From contig NZ_CP114065.1 of the NCBI RefSeq assembly GCF_027627575.1, positions 1,860,001 to 1,924,000 on the forward strand: a DNA stretch of 64,000 nucleotides, written 5' to 3'. Below, in pieces: positions 7,558 through 14,752 of the stretch; position 1 is the first letter of the stretch; each line of letters starts with the position of its first letter. Source of the stretch: Kribbella sp. CA-293567 (lineage in GTDB: Bacteria > Actinomycetota > Actinomycetes > Propionibacteriales > Kribbellaceae). The notes under the pieces were generated by a model. That model was not told the DNA's origin. It was given only the letters and a program-made list of their open reading frames with translations, and did not search any database. The position numbers and the translations under genes are program-made.

Positions 7558-8487
7558 GTGGCCTACTTGCACGGAGCAGTCAAGAAGTACCAGACCTACG
7601 ATCAGCAGGTCGACATGCTTGTCGCGCGTGGAATGGATGTCGGAGATCGCAACGCCGCCGTCGCGACGCTGCGCCGAGTTAACTACTACCGCCTGAGCGG
7701 TTACTGGTATCCGTTCCGGAAGCTCGTTGCGCAGGGGCAGCAGGAGCGGCAGGACGATTTCTTCCCCGGCGCCCGGCTGAGCGATGTCGTCGCTCTCTAC
7801 GACTTCGACGCCAGGCTTCGTGCGGTCACTTTCGCGGCGCTTGCCCCGGTTGAGCTGTCCATCCGTGCCTTGCTCGGTCACGAACTGGGGCGTGTCGATC
7901 CGTGCGCGCATCTTGAGCCCAGCAAGCTCGGACCGACGGCACGGAGCGGCGACAGATACACGCGTTGGCTCGAGGGGTACAAGATCGAGGTGGGTCGGTC
8001 GCGCGAGGACTTCGTAGCGCATCATCATCAGAAGTACGAGGGCCGTTTACCGGTCTGGGCTGCGGTCGAGCTGCTGGACTGGGGCGGCCTGACGTACTTG
8101 TACGGCTTCGCTCCGCGTGACGTTCAGGACAGGGTCGCCAACGTGTGCGGGCTGAACGGGCCGCAGCTGACAAGTTGGCTCAAGGCTCTGAACCTCATCC
8201 GCAACACATGCGCGCATCACGGCCGTCTGTTCAATCGTGTTCACACGATCTCGCCAAAGCTGCCGCGCTACGGGCGACATTCGGACCTCGACGCGGCGGC
8301 GACTGAGTGGAGCCGGACGTTCGGTCAGCTGACGCTCCTCCAGTTCCTCGCTGATCGGCTCCAGGTTGGCCGAAAGTCGCTTCTTCCTGCTGTGCTCAAG
8401 AGCTTCCCCTCCATCCAGGCGATTCCGATCATCCATATAGGTGCTCCGAGCGACTGGCAGAGCAAGAGTTCGCTGTGGAGTGCCTGA
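7558..8487 (+). CDS. Abi_2 (AbiD/AbiF-type) HEPN protein, probable phage-defence or toxin effector
   Basis: About 309 residues of the Abi_2 family. Family hallmarks are visible: NYYRLSGYWYPFR near residue 43, a YDFDARLR stretch, and RNTCAHHGRLFNR in the C-terminal half, an Rx4H motif of the HEPN RNase superfamily. Such proteins are associated with abortive infection and are thought to cleave RNA. The GTG at 7558 is preferred because the predicted promoter places transcription after 7503; a TTG at 7567 is an alternative, and no ATG occurs near. Third-codon GC looks lower than in ychF, consistent with transfer. The gene is the sole cargo between repeat copies A and B, and no protein antitoxin is adjacent. 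Confidence 0.8.
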   Translation: MAYLHGAVKKYQTYDQQVDMLVARGMDVGDRNAAVATLRRVNYYRLSGYWYPFRKLVAQGQQERQDDFFPGARLSDVVALYDFDARLRAVTFAALAPVELSIRALLGHELGRVDPCAHLEPSKLGPTARSGDRYTRWLEGYKIEVGRSREDFVAHHHQKYEGRLPVWAAVELLDWGGLTYLYGFAPRDVQDRVANVCGLNGPQLTSWLKALNLIRNTCAHHGRLFNRVHTISPKLPRYGRHSDLDAAATEWSRTFGQLTLLQFLADRLQVGRKSLLPAVLKSFPSIQAIPIIHIGAPSDWQSKSSLWSA

Positions 8488-8620
8488 GTCGGACACCTGT
8501 GCACTCCGCCGACTTCGGATCAACGTCGAACTTGCATGCCGACGCAGCTTGGGGACCTTTCTGGGCCCCGAACGCCGTCGCCAACCTGCCGGCGACCCCG
8601 AGATGTTGATCCGGCCCACA

Positions 8621-8650
8621 ACGTGGTGGAGTTCCGCTTCAACGTTTAGG
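8621..8650 (+). repeat. ychF 3' end, repeat copy B
   Basis: Matches 7346-7375 at 29 of 30 positions (one C to T), including the last codons for VVEFRFNV and the stop. The match begins abruptly at 8621; preceding bases are unrelated. With copy A it brackets a 1,275-bp unit holding the Abi_2 gene. Confidence 0.85.
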
Positions 8651-8661
8651 CAATGATCCGG

Positions 8662-8692
8662 GGACGGGGGATCTTTCTTTGATCTCCCGTCC
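8662..8692 (-). terminator. Terminator-like hairpin after the isochorismatase-type gene
   Basis: Arms GGACGGGGGATC (8662-8673) and GATCTCCCGTCC (8681-8692) pair over 12 bp with one G-T wobble and a 7-nt T-rich loop. Located immediately after the stop of the minus-strand hydrolase gene. Confidence 0.65.
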
Positions 8693-8693
8693 G

Positions 8694-9323
8694 TCAGGAG
8701 ACCTTGCGGCCCTGTGCGGCTGAGGTGACCAGGTTGCCCTTGCTCAACGCCTCGCCGGACTGCAGTGCGGCCGTCCAGGTGCTGGTGTCGGTGACGGCTG
8801 CCCAGTTGGAGTGAAGCAGCGTCATCAGTGTGTCGTGGACCTGCCGGGCCGGCGCGCTGCCCGCGTCGTTCGCGAGGTCGATCGCGCCGGTCGCGTCCGA
8901 GAGGACCTCCACGGTGAAGCCGAGCGGCTCGGCGGCGGCCGCGGAGGCGATCACGCAGTTGTTCGTCATGTAGCCGACGAGGGTGATCGTGTCGACGCTC
9001 TGGTCGCGCAGCCAGCTCTCGAGGTCGGTGTCCGCGAAGACGCTCGAGAACTGCTTGCTGATGCGCTTGGCCACTCGCTCCTCGTGATAGGCGACCTCGG
9101 GGTGGTTGCGCCAGGTCGCCGACCCCGAGGCGAAGACGGGGGCCTCGGCCGGGAGTTCGTGCTGGACGAGCACGACCGGGGTGCCGGCCTGCTCCGCGGC
9201 GTCGATCGCGGCCCGGATGTGGACGACCGACTCGTTGCGGTCGGGGTACTGGATCGGGAGGAGCCCGTCAAAGTACTCCTGCTGGGCGTCGATGACGATC
9301 AGGGCTCGGCGTGGTGCGGTCAT
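8694..9323 (-). CDS. Isochorismatase-like cysteine hydrolase
   Basis: A 209-residue protein of the isochorismatase/nicotinamidase fold. The Asp-Lys-Cys triad is visible: Asp in ALIVIDAQQEYF at the N terminus, a Lys in the central segment (VAKRISKQFSS), and the nucleophile Cys in GYMTNNCVIASA. Family members hydrolyse amides, ureas or vinyl ethers; the substrate is unknown, and the sequence lies closer to generic cysteine hydrolases than to true isochorismatases. The ATG at 9323 has GGAGAA about 8 nt upstream. It diverges from the CGNR-type regulator at 9450, suggesting local control, and both genes sit between repeat copies B and C, so they may have been acquired together. Confidence 0.85.
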   Translation of the reverse strand: MTAPRRALIVIDAQQEYFDGLLPIQYPDRNESVVHIRAAIDAAEQAGTPVVLVQHELPAEAPVFASGSATWRNHPEVAYHEERVAKRISKQFSSVFADTDLESWLRDQSVDTITLVGYMTNNCVIASAAAAEPLGFTVEVLSDATGAIDLANDAGSAPARQVHDTLMTLLHSNWAAVTDTSTWTAALQSGEALSKGNLVTSAAQGRKVS

Positions 9324-9415
9324 GGTGTTCTCCGTTTCATCAGGCGAGGTGGCGCGCGAACTTCGCGATCTCATGGATAAATCTCAGCTTTGACGTGATG
9401 CGACCATAGCAGATG

Positions 9416-9447
9416 TCTCACGGATACGGGCGCCTGATACCGTGAGA
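9416..9447. promoter_or_regulatory. Inverted repeat in the divergent hydrolase/CGNR intergenic region
   Basis: TCTCACGG (9416-9423) and CCGTGAGA (9440-9447) are perfect 8-bp arms, 24 bp centre to centre, flanking a possible -10 (GATACC, 9436-9441) and ending 2 nt before the regulator ATG. Spacing of about two helical turns suits a dimeric DNA-binding protein, likely the CGNR protein itself. Confidence 0.45.
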
Positions 9448-9449
9448 AC

Positions 9450-10040
9450 ATGACGGAGACCGCTCAGCTGGCCGTGCCCGGCGTCGAGGAGCACCCGAGC
9501 CTCGCCCTGGTGAACAGCGTGACTGAATCGGCCAGGGGCCACCGCCGCGACGAGTTGGAGACCCCCGAGAGTGTGCGGGCCTGGCTGCTCACCCGCGACC
9601 TGATCGACCCAGACGCTGTGCTGTACGAGTACTGCCGAGGCCGGATCGTGGCGCTGCGCGAGAGTCTGCGAGACCTCTTCACTGCGCACACCGGCGGAGA
9701 CGTCCCCCCGCCCGAAGCAGTGCAAGCCCTCAACAGCGCGCTGACCAGCGTCCCCGGAGCGCTGCTCCTGCGCTTCGATGCGACGACAGGGTTCACCCGC
9801 GGCGCCGATCACCCGGTGACGCAGGTCGTCGAGCACGTCATGGCCCTCATCGCCGAGGATGCCGCCACGCTGCTCACCGATGACGAGGCGTCGATGCTCT
9901 CCTCCTGCGAAGCAGACGGCTGTCAGTGGTTCTTCCTGCGCACGCACGCACGACGGCAATGGTGCTCGATCCGCTGTGGCGACAGAATGCGTGCAGCCCG
10001 CGCCTACGCACGCAAGCGCGGGCAACGCGGCATCTCCTAG
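9450..10040 (+). CDS. CGNR zinc-finger (ABATE-domain) transcriptional regulator, variant CGDR
   Basis: A 196-residue protein with an N-terminal ABATE-like helical domain (LALVNSVTES at residues 18-27) and a C-terminal zinc finger from about residue 150: CEADGC, then RRQWCSIRCGDR, giving four Cys ligands. The family name comes from CGNR; here Asn is replaced by Asp. Members are putative ligand-responsive DNA-binding proteins, often beside small-molecule enzymes. The ATG at 9450 has no ribosome site but may be leaderless. Its divergent partner is the cysteine hydrolase; an inverted repeat sits between them. Confidence 0.8.
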   Translation: MTETAQLAVPGVEEHPSLALVNSVTESARGHRRDELETPESVRAWLLTRDLIDPDAVLYEYCRGRIVALRESLRDLFTAHTGGDVPPPEAVQALNSALTSVPGALLLRFDATTGFTRGADHPVTQVVEHVMALIAEDAATLLTDDEASMLSSCEADGCQWFFLRTHARRQWCSIRCGDRMRAARAYARKRGQRGIS

Positions 10041-10070
10041 ACTTCAACTGTTTCTCCGTGCCGGAACTTT

Positions 10071-10095
10071 GTGGAGTTCCGCTTCGACGTCCAGG
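10071..10095 (+). repeat. ychF 3' end, repeat copy C (partial)
   Basis: Matches ychF 7351-7375 at 23 of 25 positions. In frame it reads VEFRFDVQ, so the stop has become a Gln codon. It lies 30 bp after the CGNR gene and marks the end of the second cargo module. Confidence 0.7.
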
Positions 10096-10173
10096 CCAGG
10101 GAGCAGAAAGTTGCCGTCGGCGGAGGCTGGAACTCGGCGCACGCGGTTGAGGATCAAGCCGGAGGACTTCTAG

Positions 10174-10196
10174 GTGGTTCCGCTTCGATATCTAGC
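10174..10196 (+). repeat. ychF 3' end, repeat copy D (degenerate)
   Basis: After a 2-nt gap, TTCCGCTTC followed by a variable triplet region and TCTAG (10178-10195) matches ychF at 15 of 18 positions and would encode FRFDI and a stop. Copies C and D are separated by only about 80 bp without a gene, which looks like a cassette remnant. Confidence 0.5.
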
Positions 10197-10207
10197 AAAG
10201 GACGCAG

Positions 10208-10852
10208 ATGGCTCGCGCTTACAGCCCTGGACCGAAAGAGTTCGTGTTCGGTGGGGGTGATGGCGACGATCAACGGGTGGTCGTTGCTGATGCTCAGGAA
10301 GCCTATGTGGCGTTCTCGGAGTTCTTCCGGGGGCGGGAGGCTGACGCGTTCACCGTCGAGGATGAGCCGGTGGGGCAGCGGGTGGTGTTGATGCCTGGGC
10401 GAGGGGTGGTTGCCCGGGGCAAGGGGGCTGAGGTCGAGTACGTCAAGGTCGACAGGGCCAATCGCTATCTGCCGGCCGCGATGCTGTTCTTCGAGAACGG
10501 GTACGCCGGTCTCGATCACTTCGGGCAGTGGTTTCCGGACCTTGCCGATCTCGACGCGTCGCCGGAGACTCGCGGTGCCCTGCGTGCCGCGACGTTCACG
10601 ACCCAGGCCGCGGCGATCGGGGAGGTCGGCCGGATCTGGGCGGATTCGGGCATCGTGGATCCGGGCAACGAGTGGTACGTCTTCTTCGATTCGCACGGTG
10701 CCGACGACGATCGAGCTGAACGAGCCGAGCTGCTGGTGCTGATCGAGTTCCTTGGTCTCGAGCGAGGCGAGGCGCCGGCTGGGGCTGCCGACGGTGAGGT
10801 GTGGGTGCGTACTGATCCGCGTCTCGACGCCGAGTCAGAGCGGTGGGCATGA
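10208..10852 (+). CDS. Hypothetical protein, first gene of a two-gene cassette operon
   Basis: A 214-residue soluble acidic protein that I do not recognise. An N-terminal segment (about residues 35-115) containing FSEFFRGREADAFTVEDEPVGQ, YVKVDRANRYLPAAMLFFENGYAGLDHFGQWFPD resembles the C-terminal 100 residues of the next gene (EFVNSRSASDNEVFTIEDEVLGE and YGLVDGLDGYRTLVRAFVDGGCSALDGHGPWTTD), so the two proteins share a homologous domain. No membrane segment, signal peptide or catalytic motif is evident. AAGGAC precedes the ATG by about 5 nt. Its stop overlaps the start of the next gene in ATGA, indicating translational coupling. Located between repeat copies D and E. Confidence 0.7.
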   Translation: MARAYSPGPKEFVFGGGDGDDQRVVVADAQEAYVAFSEFFRGREADAFTVEDEPVGQRVVLMPGRGVVARGKGAEVEYVKVDRANRYLPAAMLFFENGYAGLDHFGQWFPDLADLDASPETRGALRAATFTTQAAAIGEVGRIWADSGIVDPGNEWYVFFDSHGADDDRAERAELLVLIEFLGLERGEAPAGAADGEVWVRTDPRLDAESERWA

Positions 10853-12120
10853 GCGGCCGGCCGGCGGAGGAGGTCGTGTTCGCCCGCGCGAACGGGTGGT
10901 TCCCGAAGGTGGTTCGGAAGGACGGCGTACTGCGGATCGTGCTTGCGGCCGGCGCCGACGCCAATCATGATCCCCGGCTTTTCACGTTCCCGATCGAAGA
11001 AGCCCATCACGCTGTGATCCGGGCGGAACTGACGCGGCATCTGCTGCTGTGGAGTGCGGTCCTGCCGCTGTGCGACGCTGCCGGGACTCGGGGCGAGCTG
11101 GACGAGAGTGCTGCCGTCGCGCTCCTCGACCCGATCCTCCTTGGTGCTCCTGCTGACGTCGAGGCACTGTTCCGGCGCATTCGGTGGAGCAAGAACCAGC
11201 TCATCTCGCATGGAGCCGACCTCGAGCTGCTCGAGCGTGGCCACGTCTACCAAGCGATGAGCTCGGCGACCGAGGCGTCCGACTGGCCGCGAGTTCAGGA
11301 GTACGAAGCAAAGCGTCGACGTATCGAGCGCGGTGTGACTCTTGCTCCGCTCGACGCCGCGATCCTCAAGTTCACCGGGCAGTACCTGCATGGCTCGACG
11401 ATCCCGAGACGGCTTCCCGACGCGGTCGATCCGGCGCTGCTACCTGAAGTTCTGCGGGTGATCGCCACCGCGGAGCGAGCGTGCGCCGGGATGCGGATCC
11501 GCCGCGATCCGCGCAAGGGAGGAACCGCGACGGACAAGCGTGACTGGGACCGGATGTCGACGGCGGTCGATGCGGCCGTGCGCGGCGCACATCCGGACCT
11601 CGTTGAGGACGCGGTGAGGACCGTGAGCTTCCTGATGTGCTCGGAGGCGGCGAAACGGGCGAGGAGCGGGCCGATCGAGGACGACGCGGAGCAGGCCGGC
11701 AGTGTGCAGACCGCGCGGAAGACGAAGCTGACCTTCACCGACGACAAAGAGGTCGAGGAGACGTGGCACCCGGACAGCGCCCGTACCGCCAGTGCTGAGT
11801 TCTGGGAGTTCGTCAACAGCCGCTCTGCCTCGGACAACGAGGTGTTCACCATCGAGGACGAGGTGCTCGGTGAGGGGATCCAGGTCCACTTCTACGCCGA
11901 CTCGATCGCGCGGATCACGACGGTGAGGAAGGGCGAGAACGGGTCGGACCCGGAGTACCGGGTGGAGTACGGCCTGGTCGACGGGCTCGACGGGTATCGG
12001 ACCCTGGTACGCGCCTTCGTCGATGGCGGCTGCTCCGCGCTGGACGGGCACGGTCCGTGGACGACGGATGTCGACGACTTCGAGCGCGCTCGCAAGCAGC
12101 GCGGCGCGGCGAAGTCCTAG
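10849..12120 (+). CDS. Hypothetical protein, second gene of the cassette operon
   Basis: A 423-residue soluble protein without recognisable catalytic motifs; it may belong to an actinobacterial DUF family, but I cannot name it with confidence. Residues about 1-290 are mostly helical, with a basic patch (CAGMRIRRDPRKGG) near residue 205. The last 100 residues (EFWEFVNSRSASDNEVFTIEDEVLGE to DGHGPWTTDVDDFE) resemble the upstream protein, suggesting a shared interaction or sensor domain. The ATG at 10849 overlaps the preceding stop by 4 nt. The gene ends 7 bp before the degenerate repeat E, so it closes the accessory segment. Confidence 0.7.
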   Translation: MSGRPAEEVVFARANGWFPKVVRKDGVLRIVLAAGADANHDPRLFTFPIEEAHHAVIRAELTRHLLLWSAVLPLCDAAGTRGELDESAAVALLDPILLGAPADVEALFRRIRWSKNQLISHGADLELLERGHVYQAMSSATEASDWPRVQEYEAKRRRIERGVTLAPLDAAILKFTGQYLHGSTIPRRLPDAVDPALLPEVLRVIATAERACAGMRIRRDPRKGGTATDKRDWDRMSTAVDAAVRGAHPDLVEDAVRTVSFLMCSEAAKRARSGPIEDDAEQAGSVQTARKTKLTFTDDKEVEETWHPDSARTASAEFWEFVNSRSASDNEVFTIEDEVLGEGIQVHFYADSIARITTVRKGENGSDPEYRVEYGLVDGLDGYRTLVRAFVDGGCSALDGHGPWTTDVDDFERARKQRGAAKS

Positions 12121-12126
12121 CCAGAA

Positions 12127-12147
12127 GGGTTCGGCTTCGACGTCTGG
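12127..12147 (+). repeat. Possible ychF 3' end, repeat copy E (most diverged)
   Basis: Matches ychF 7354-7374 at 17 of 21 positions (would read GFGFDVW). It directly abuts the stop codon of the minus-strand gene at 12148. On its own the match is weak; its position at the far boundary makes it plausible. Confidence 0.3.
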
Positions 12148-12846
12148 TCAGGCGGTTCGGCGGCGAACCATCTCGGTGATCCAGATCGGCGCGTACGGCG
12201 AAGTGCAGCCTGGGGGCGTGGGGTAGTCCTTGAGAACCGCCAGGCGTTCGCCGATCGCGATGGCCCGGGGCCGGTGGTCGGGGTGCTCTATTCCGATCTG
12301 GGCCAGGCAGTGGTTCATGGCCCATTGCAGGCGCTCGGGGGCGTCTTTCAGCTCGGCCTCGATGGTGTCGAGCAGGGCGGGGAGTTCCAGGCCGGCGGGC
12401 AGCTTGGCGACACGTTCGGCGGTGAGGGCCCAGCCGGCGCTGGCGACGACGGGGTCGGGGTCGGCGTACCAGGTGCGGCGGAGCTCTTCGGCGTACGGGC
12501 TCTTCTTCACCACGTAGTTCACCAGCCAGTCGTGGACCTTGGGTTTGCGGGCTTCGCGCAGCATGACGTCCAGCTCGTCCCGCGTGAAGGCCTTGGGCCG
12601 GAAGATGAGGAGCGCCAGCAGCCTTGCGGCGGTGTCGCCGGTTGCCCAGAGGTCGCGGGCCAGCTGCTCCTGCTTCTTCAGCCGCTTCGCCACCGCGCGG
12701 AGCTTGGTGAGGTTCACGCCGTGGTCGTCCCCGTGCTTCTCGTTCACCGCCCGCGCCTTCGGGTCCTCCAGCGCCGCCAGTTCGGCCATCACCTCGGCCA
12801 CCGTCGTCCCAGTCACCGTCTCAGCCACACCGATCTCCTCAGCCAT
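12148..12846 (-). CDS. DNA alkylation repair protein (AlkC/AlkD HEAT-like family)
   Basis: A 232-residue all-helical protein resembling the HEAT-like DNA alkylation repair glycosylases: HGVNLTKLRAVAKRLKK, LARDLWATGDTAARLLALLIF, a W in VHDWLVNYVV and WALTAERVAKLP follow the helix pattern of AlkD, which removes positively charged N3- and N7-alkylpurines without base flipping. Specific catalytic residues cannot be confirmed by eye. The ATG at 12846 starts MAEEIG and is preceded on the minus strand by TAGGCT 11 nt upstream. It diverges from the methyltransferase gene. Its stop lies against repeat E, so ychF and this gene were probably convergent neighbours before the accessory DNA arrived. Confidence 0.75.
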   Translation of the reverse strand: MAEEIGVAETVTGTTVAEVMAELAALEDPKARAVNEKHGDDHGVNLTKLRAVAKRLKKQEQLARDLWATGDTAARLLALLIFRPKAFTRDELDVMLREARKPKVHDWLVNYVVKKSPYAEELRRTWYADPDPVVASAGWALTAERVAKLPAGLELPALLDTIEAELKDAPERLQWAMNHCLAQIGIEHPDHRPRAIAIGERLAVLKDYPTPPGCTSPYAPIWITEMVRRRTA

Positions 12847-12918
12847 AGGGAAGCGCAAGCCTAGCGAGGCGTGATCGGCCGTCCGTAAAACGAGTGGGAT
12901 CAGTGGTCCGCGCGGATC

Positions 12919-12924
12919 TAGGGT
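12919..12924 (+). promoter_or_regulatory. -10 box of the methyltransferase gene (leaderless)
   Basis: TAGGGT ends 6 nt before the ATG at 12931, and no ribosome site is present. Confidence 0.5.
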
Positions 12925-12930
12925 CCGGAT

Positions 12931-13710
12931 ATGCCTGATGCCTTGTTCGCACATCCTCGGTTGGCCGCGCTCTACGATCCGTTGGAGGACGAGCGGCCCG
13001 ATCTCGAGGTCTATGCGGCGATGGTGGGGGAGTTCGGGGCGGCGCGGGTGCTGGATGTGGGGTGTGGGACGGGAGTCTTCGCGCTCTTGCTGGCGGGACG
13101 TGGGGTGGAGGTCGTCGGGGTGGATCCGGCGTTGGCTTCGCTGGAGGTGGCTCGGGGGAAGCCAGGTGCGGAGCGGGTGCGATGGGTGCAGGGGGATGCC
13201 GGCGCGTTGCCGCCGTTGCAGGTGGACTTGGCGGTGATGACCGGGAACGTCGCGCAGGTTTTCGTGCAGGACGAGGACTGGGTCGAGACGTTGGGCGCCG
13301 TACGGCGTGCGCTGGGCCCGGGTGGGCGATTCGTCTTCGAGACAAGGGATCCGGAGCGGCAGGCGTGGTCGGGGTGGAATCGCGAGGACACCTACAGGCG
13401 GGTCGAGCTGCCGGGGGTCGGGGTGGTGGAGAGCTGGACCGAGTTGCTGGAGGTCCGGTTGCCGCTGGTGACGTTTCGGGCGACTTATCTGTTCGCTGCG
13501 GACGGGGCGCGGCTGGAGTCGGAGTCGACGTTGAGGTTCAGGACCCGGGCGGAGATCGAGGAGTCGCTGACGCGAGCGGGGTTCGTGGTCGACGAAGTAC
13601 GGGATGCGCCGGATCGGCCGGGGCTGGAGTTCGTGTTCGTCGCGCGGCCGCGCGACCAGGTGGAGCGGCCAGGGTGCCGGGCAGGGGATGGGGGGGCACC
13701 GGCACCCTGA
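12931..13710 (+). CDS. Class I SAM-dependent methyltransferase
   Basis: A 259-residue Rossmann-fold methyltransferase. Motif I is VLDVGCGTGVFALLLA (residues about 40-55), the acidic residue binding the SAM ribose is in VVGVDPALAS, motif II region is VQGDAGALPPLQVDLAVMTGN, and motif III is LGPGGRFVFETRD. The C-terminal substrate part (RATYLFAADGARLESESTLRFRTRAEIEESLTRAGF) matches small-molecule methyltransferases. Substrate unknown. An inverted repeat overlaps the last codons. Transcribed away from the alkylation-repair gene. Confidence 0.88.
   Translation: MPDALFAHPRLAALYDPLEDERPDLEVYAAMVGEFGAARVLDVGCGTGVFALLLAGRGVEVVGVDPALASLEVARGKPGAERVRWVQGDAGALPPLQVDLAVMTGNVAQVFVQDEDWVETLGAVRRALGPGGRFVFETRDPERQAWSGWNREDTYRRVELPGVGVVESWTELLEVRLPLVTFRATYLFAADGARLESESTLRFRTRAEIEESLTRAGFVVDEVRDAPDRPGLEFVFVARPRDQVERPGCRAGDGGAPAP
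13671..13708 (+). terminator. Hairpin overlapping the methyltransferase stop codon
   Basis: AGGGTGCCGG (13671-13680) and CCGGCACCCT (13699-13708) are perfect 10-bp arms around an 18-nt G-rich loop, ending in the stop codon. It may act as a transcription terminator. The following gap to 13931 holds nothing else I can identify. Confidence 0.45.
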
Positions 13711-13931
13711 CCTGTCAGGGGACCACTTGTGTGGTGGGGGCCGGGGAGCGTTGTGCCGGGTGGACTGCCTCGCGTGGTGGGGCTGTCGACTGGTTCCGGT
13801 GGTCCGGGGCCTCTGGTGACCAATCTATGCCGGGGCACAAGGGGCAGAGGCTGGGTGGACGCTCGAAGCAGTCGCAAATCGCTTGAGAACAAGGGAAATG
13901 CCACGAAATGCGGCAGAGGGTAAGGGCCGCG

Positions 13932-14582
13932 TCACGGAGTGGCGACGGGCGCCGTACGGTCTGTGGCGAGCTTCACGGCGAAGACGGCCAGCGCGGTGCC
14001 GGTGAGGTAGCGGTGAATGCGGGACCAGAGGGGTCTGCGGACGAAGAAGATCGCCACCGAGCCGGCCGTGACGACGAAGATCGCGTTGACGGCCACGCCG
14101 ACGATCAGCTGGGTGAGGCCGAGGATCAGGCTCTGGGCGCCGACGTGCCCGCGCGACGGGTCGAGGAACTGGGGCAGCAGCGAGATGTAGAGGATCGCGA
14201 TCTTCGGGTTGAGCAAGCAGGTCAGCAGACCCATGCCGAAGAGTTTGCGGTGGCTGTCGGGGGTGAGGTCGCTCGGGGTGAAGCCGGAGCTTCCGCTGGG
14301 GCGGAGGGCGTTCCAGGCGAGCCACAGCAGGTACGCCGCGCCGGCGAGTTTCAGGGTCAGGTAGATCTCTGGGACCAGCGCGAAGAGAGTCGCCAGGCCG
14401 GCGGAGGCGGCGAGCAGGTAGAAGAGGAAACCGACGCCGACGCCTGCCAGCGAGACGAGTCCGGCTCGGCGGCCCTGCGTGATCGAGCGCGAGACGAGGT
14501 AGATCATGTTCGGACCGGGGATGACCACCAGGCCGAGCTCGATCAGCGCGATCCCGATCAGTGCTTCCGTGCTGACCACCAT
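13932..14582 (-). CDS. LysE/RhtB-family amino-acid exporter
   Basis: A 216-residue six-helix membrane protein. The N terminus (ALIELGLVVIPGPNMIYLVSRSITQGRRAGLVSLAGVGVG) contains the PGPN signature of the LysE/RhtB family, which exports amino acids or analogues such as homoserine, threonine or lysine. The central LKLAGAAYLLWLAWNALR and C-terminal hydrophobic segments complete the fold. The ATG at 14582 follows GGAGG by 8 nt. The gene stands alone, facing away from the DUF5302 gene; the ligand cannot be inferred. Confidence 0.88.
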   Translation of the reverse strand: MVVSTEALIGIALIELGLVVIPGPNMIYLVSRSITQGRRAGLVSLAGVGVGFLFYLLAASAGLATLFALVPEIYLTLKLAGAAYLLWLAWNALRPSGSSGFTPSDLTPDSHRKLFGMGLLTCLLNPKIAILYISLLPQFLDPSRGHVGAQSLILGLTQLIVGVAVNAIFVVTAGSVAIFFVRRPLWSRIHRYLTGTALAVFAVKLATDRTAPVATP

Positions 14583-14752
14583 CAGGAGTTCCTCCGACGT
14601 CGTTGCTGCCCCGGCGAAACTAGCAGGCGGCGTACCGGTGCCGCGGACCGTTTTCGGACGCTGAGACGGGCCCCGCCGATAATCAGTGGCGCGGCAACCG
14701 TCACACTTGGTTGGCTAGAGCCTGAACGCCTGACGGTTTGTAAGGAGACGGT

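Noticed and set aside
12839..13345. Pro/Arg-rich minus-strand frame opposite the methyltransferase
   Set aside because: Composition is a reverse-strand artefact of the GC-rich methyltransferase gene, which has clear SAM motifs.
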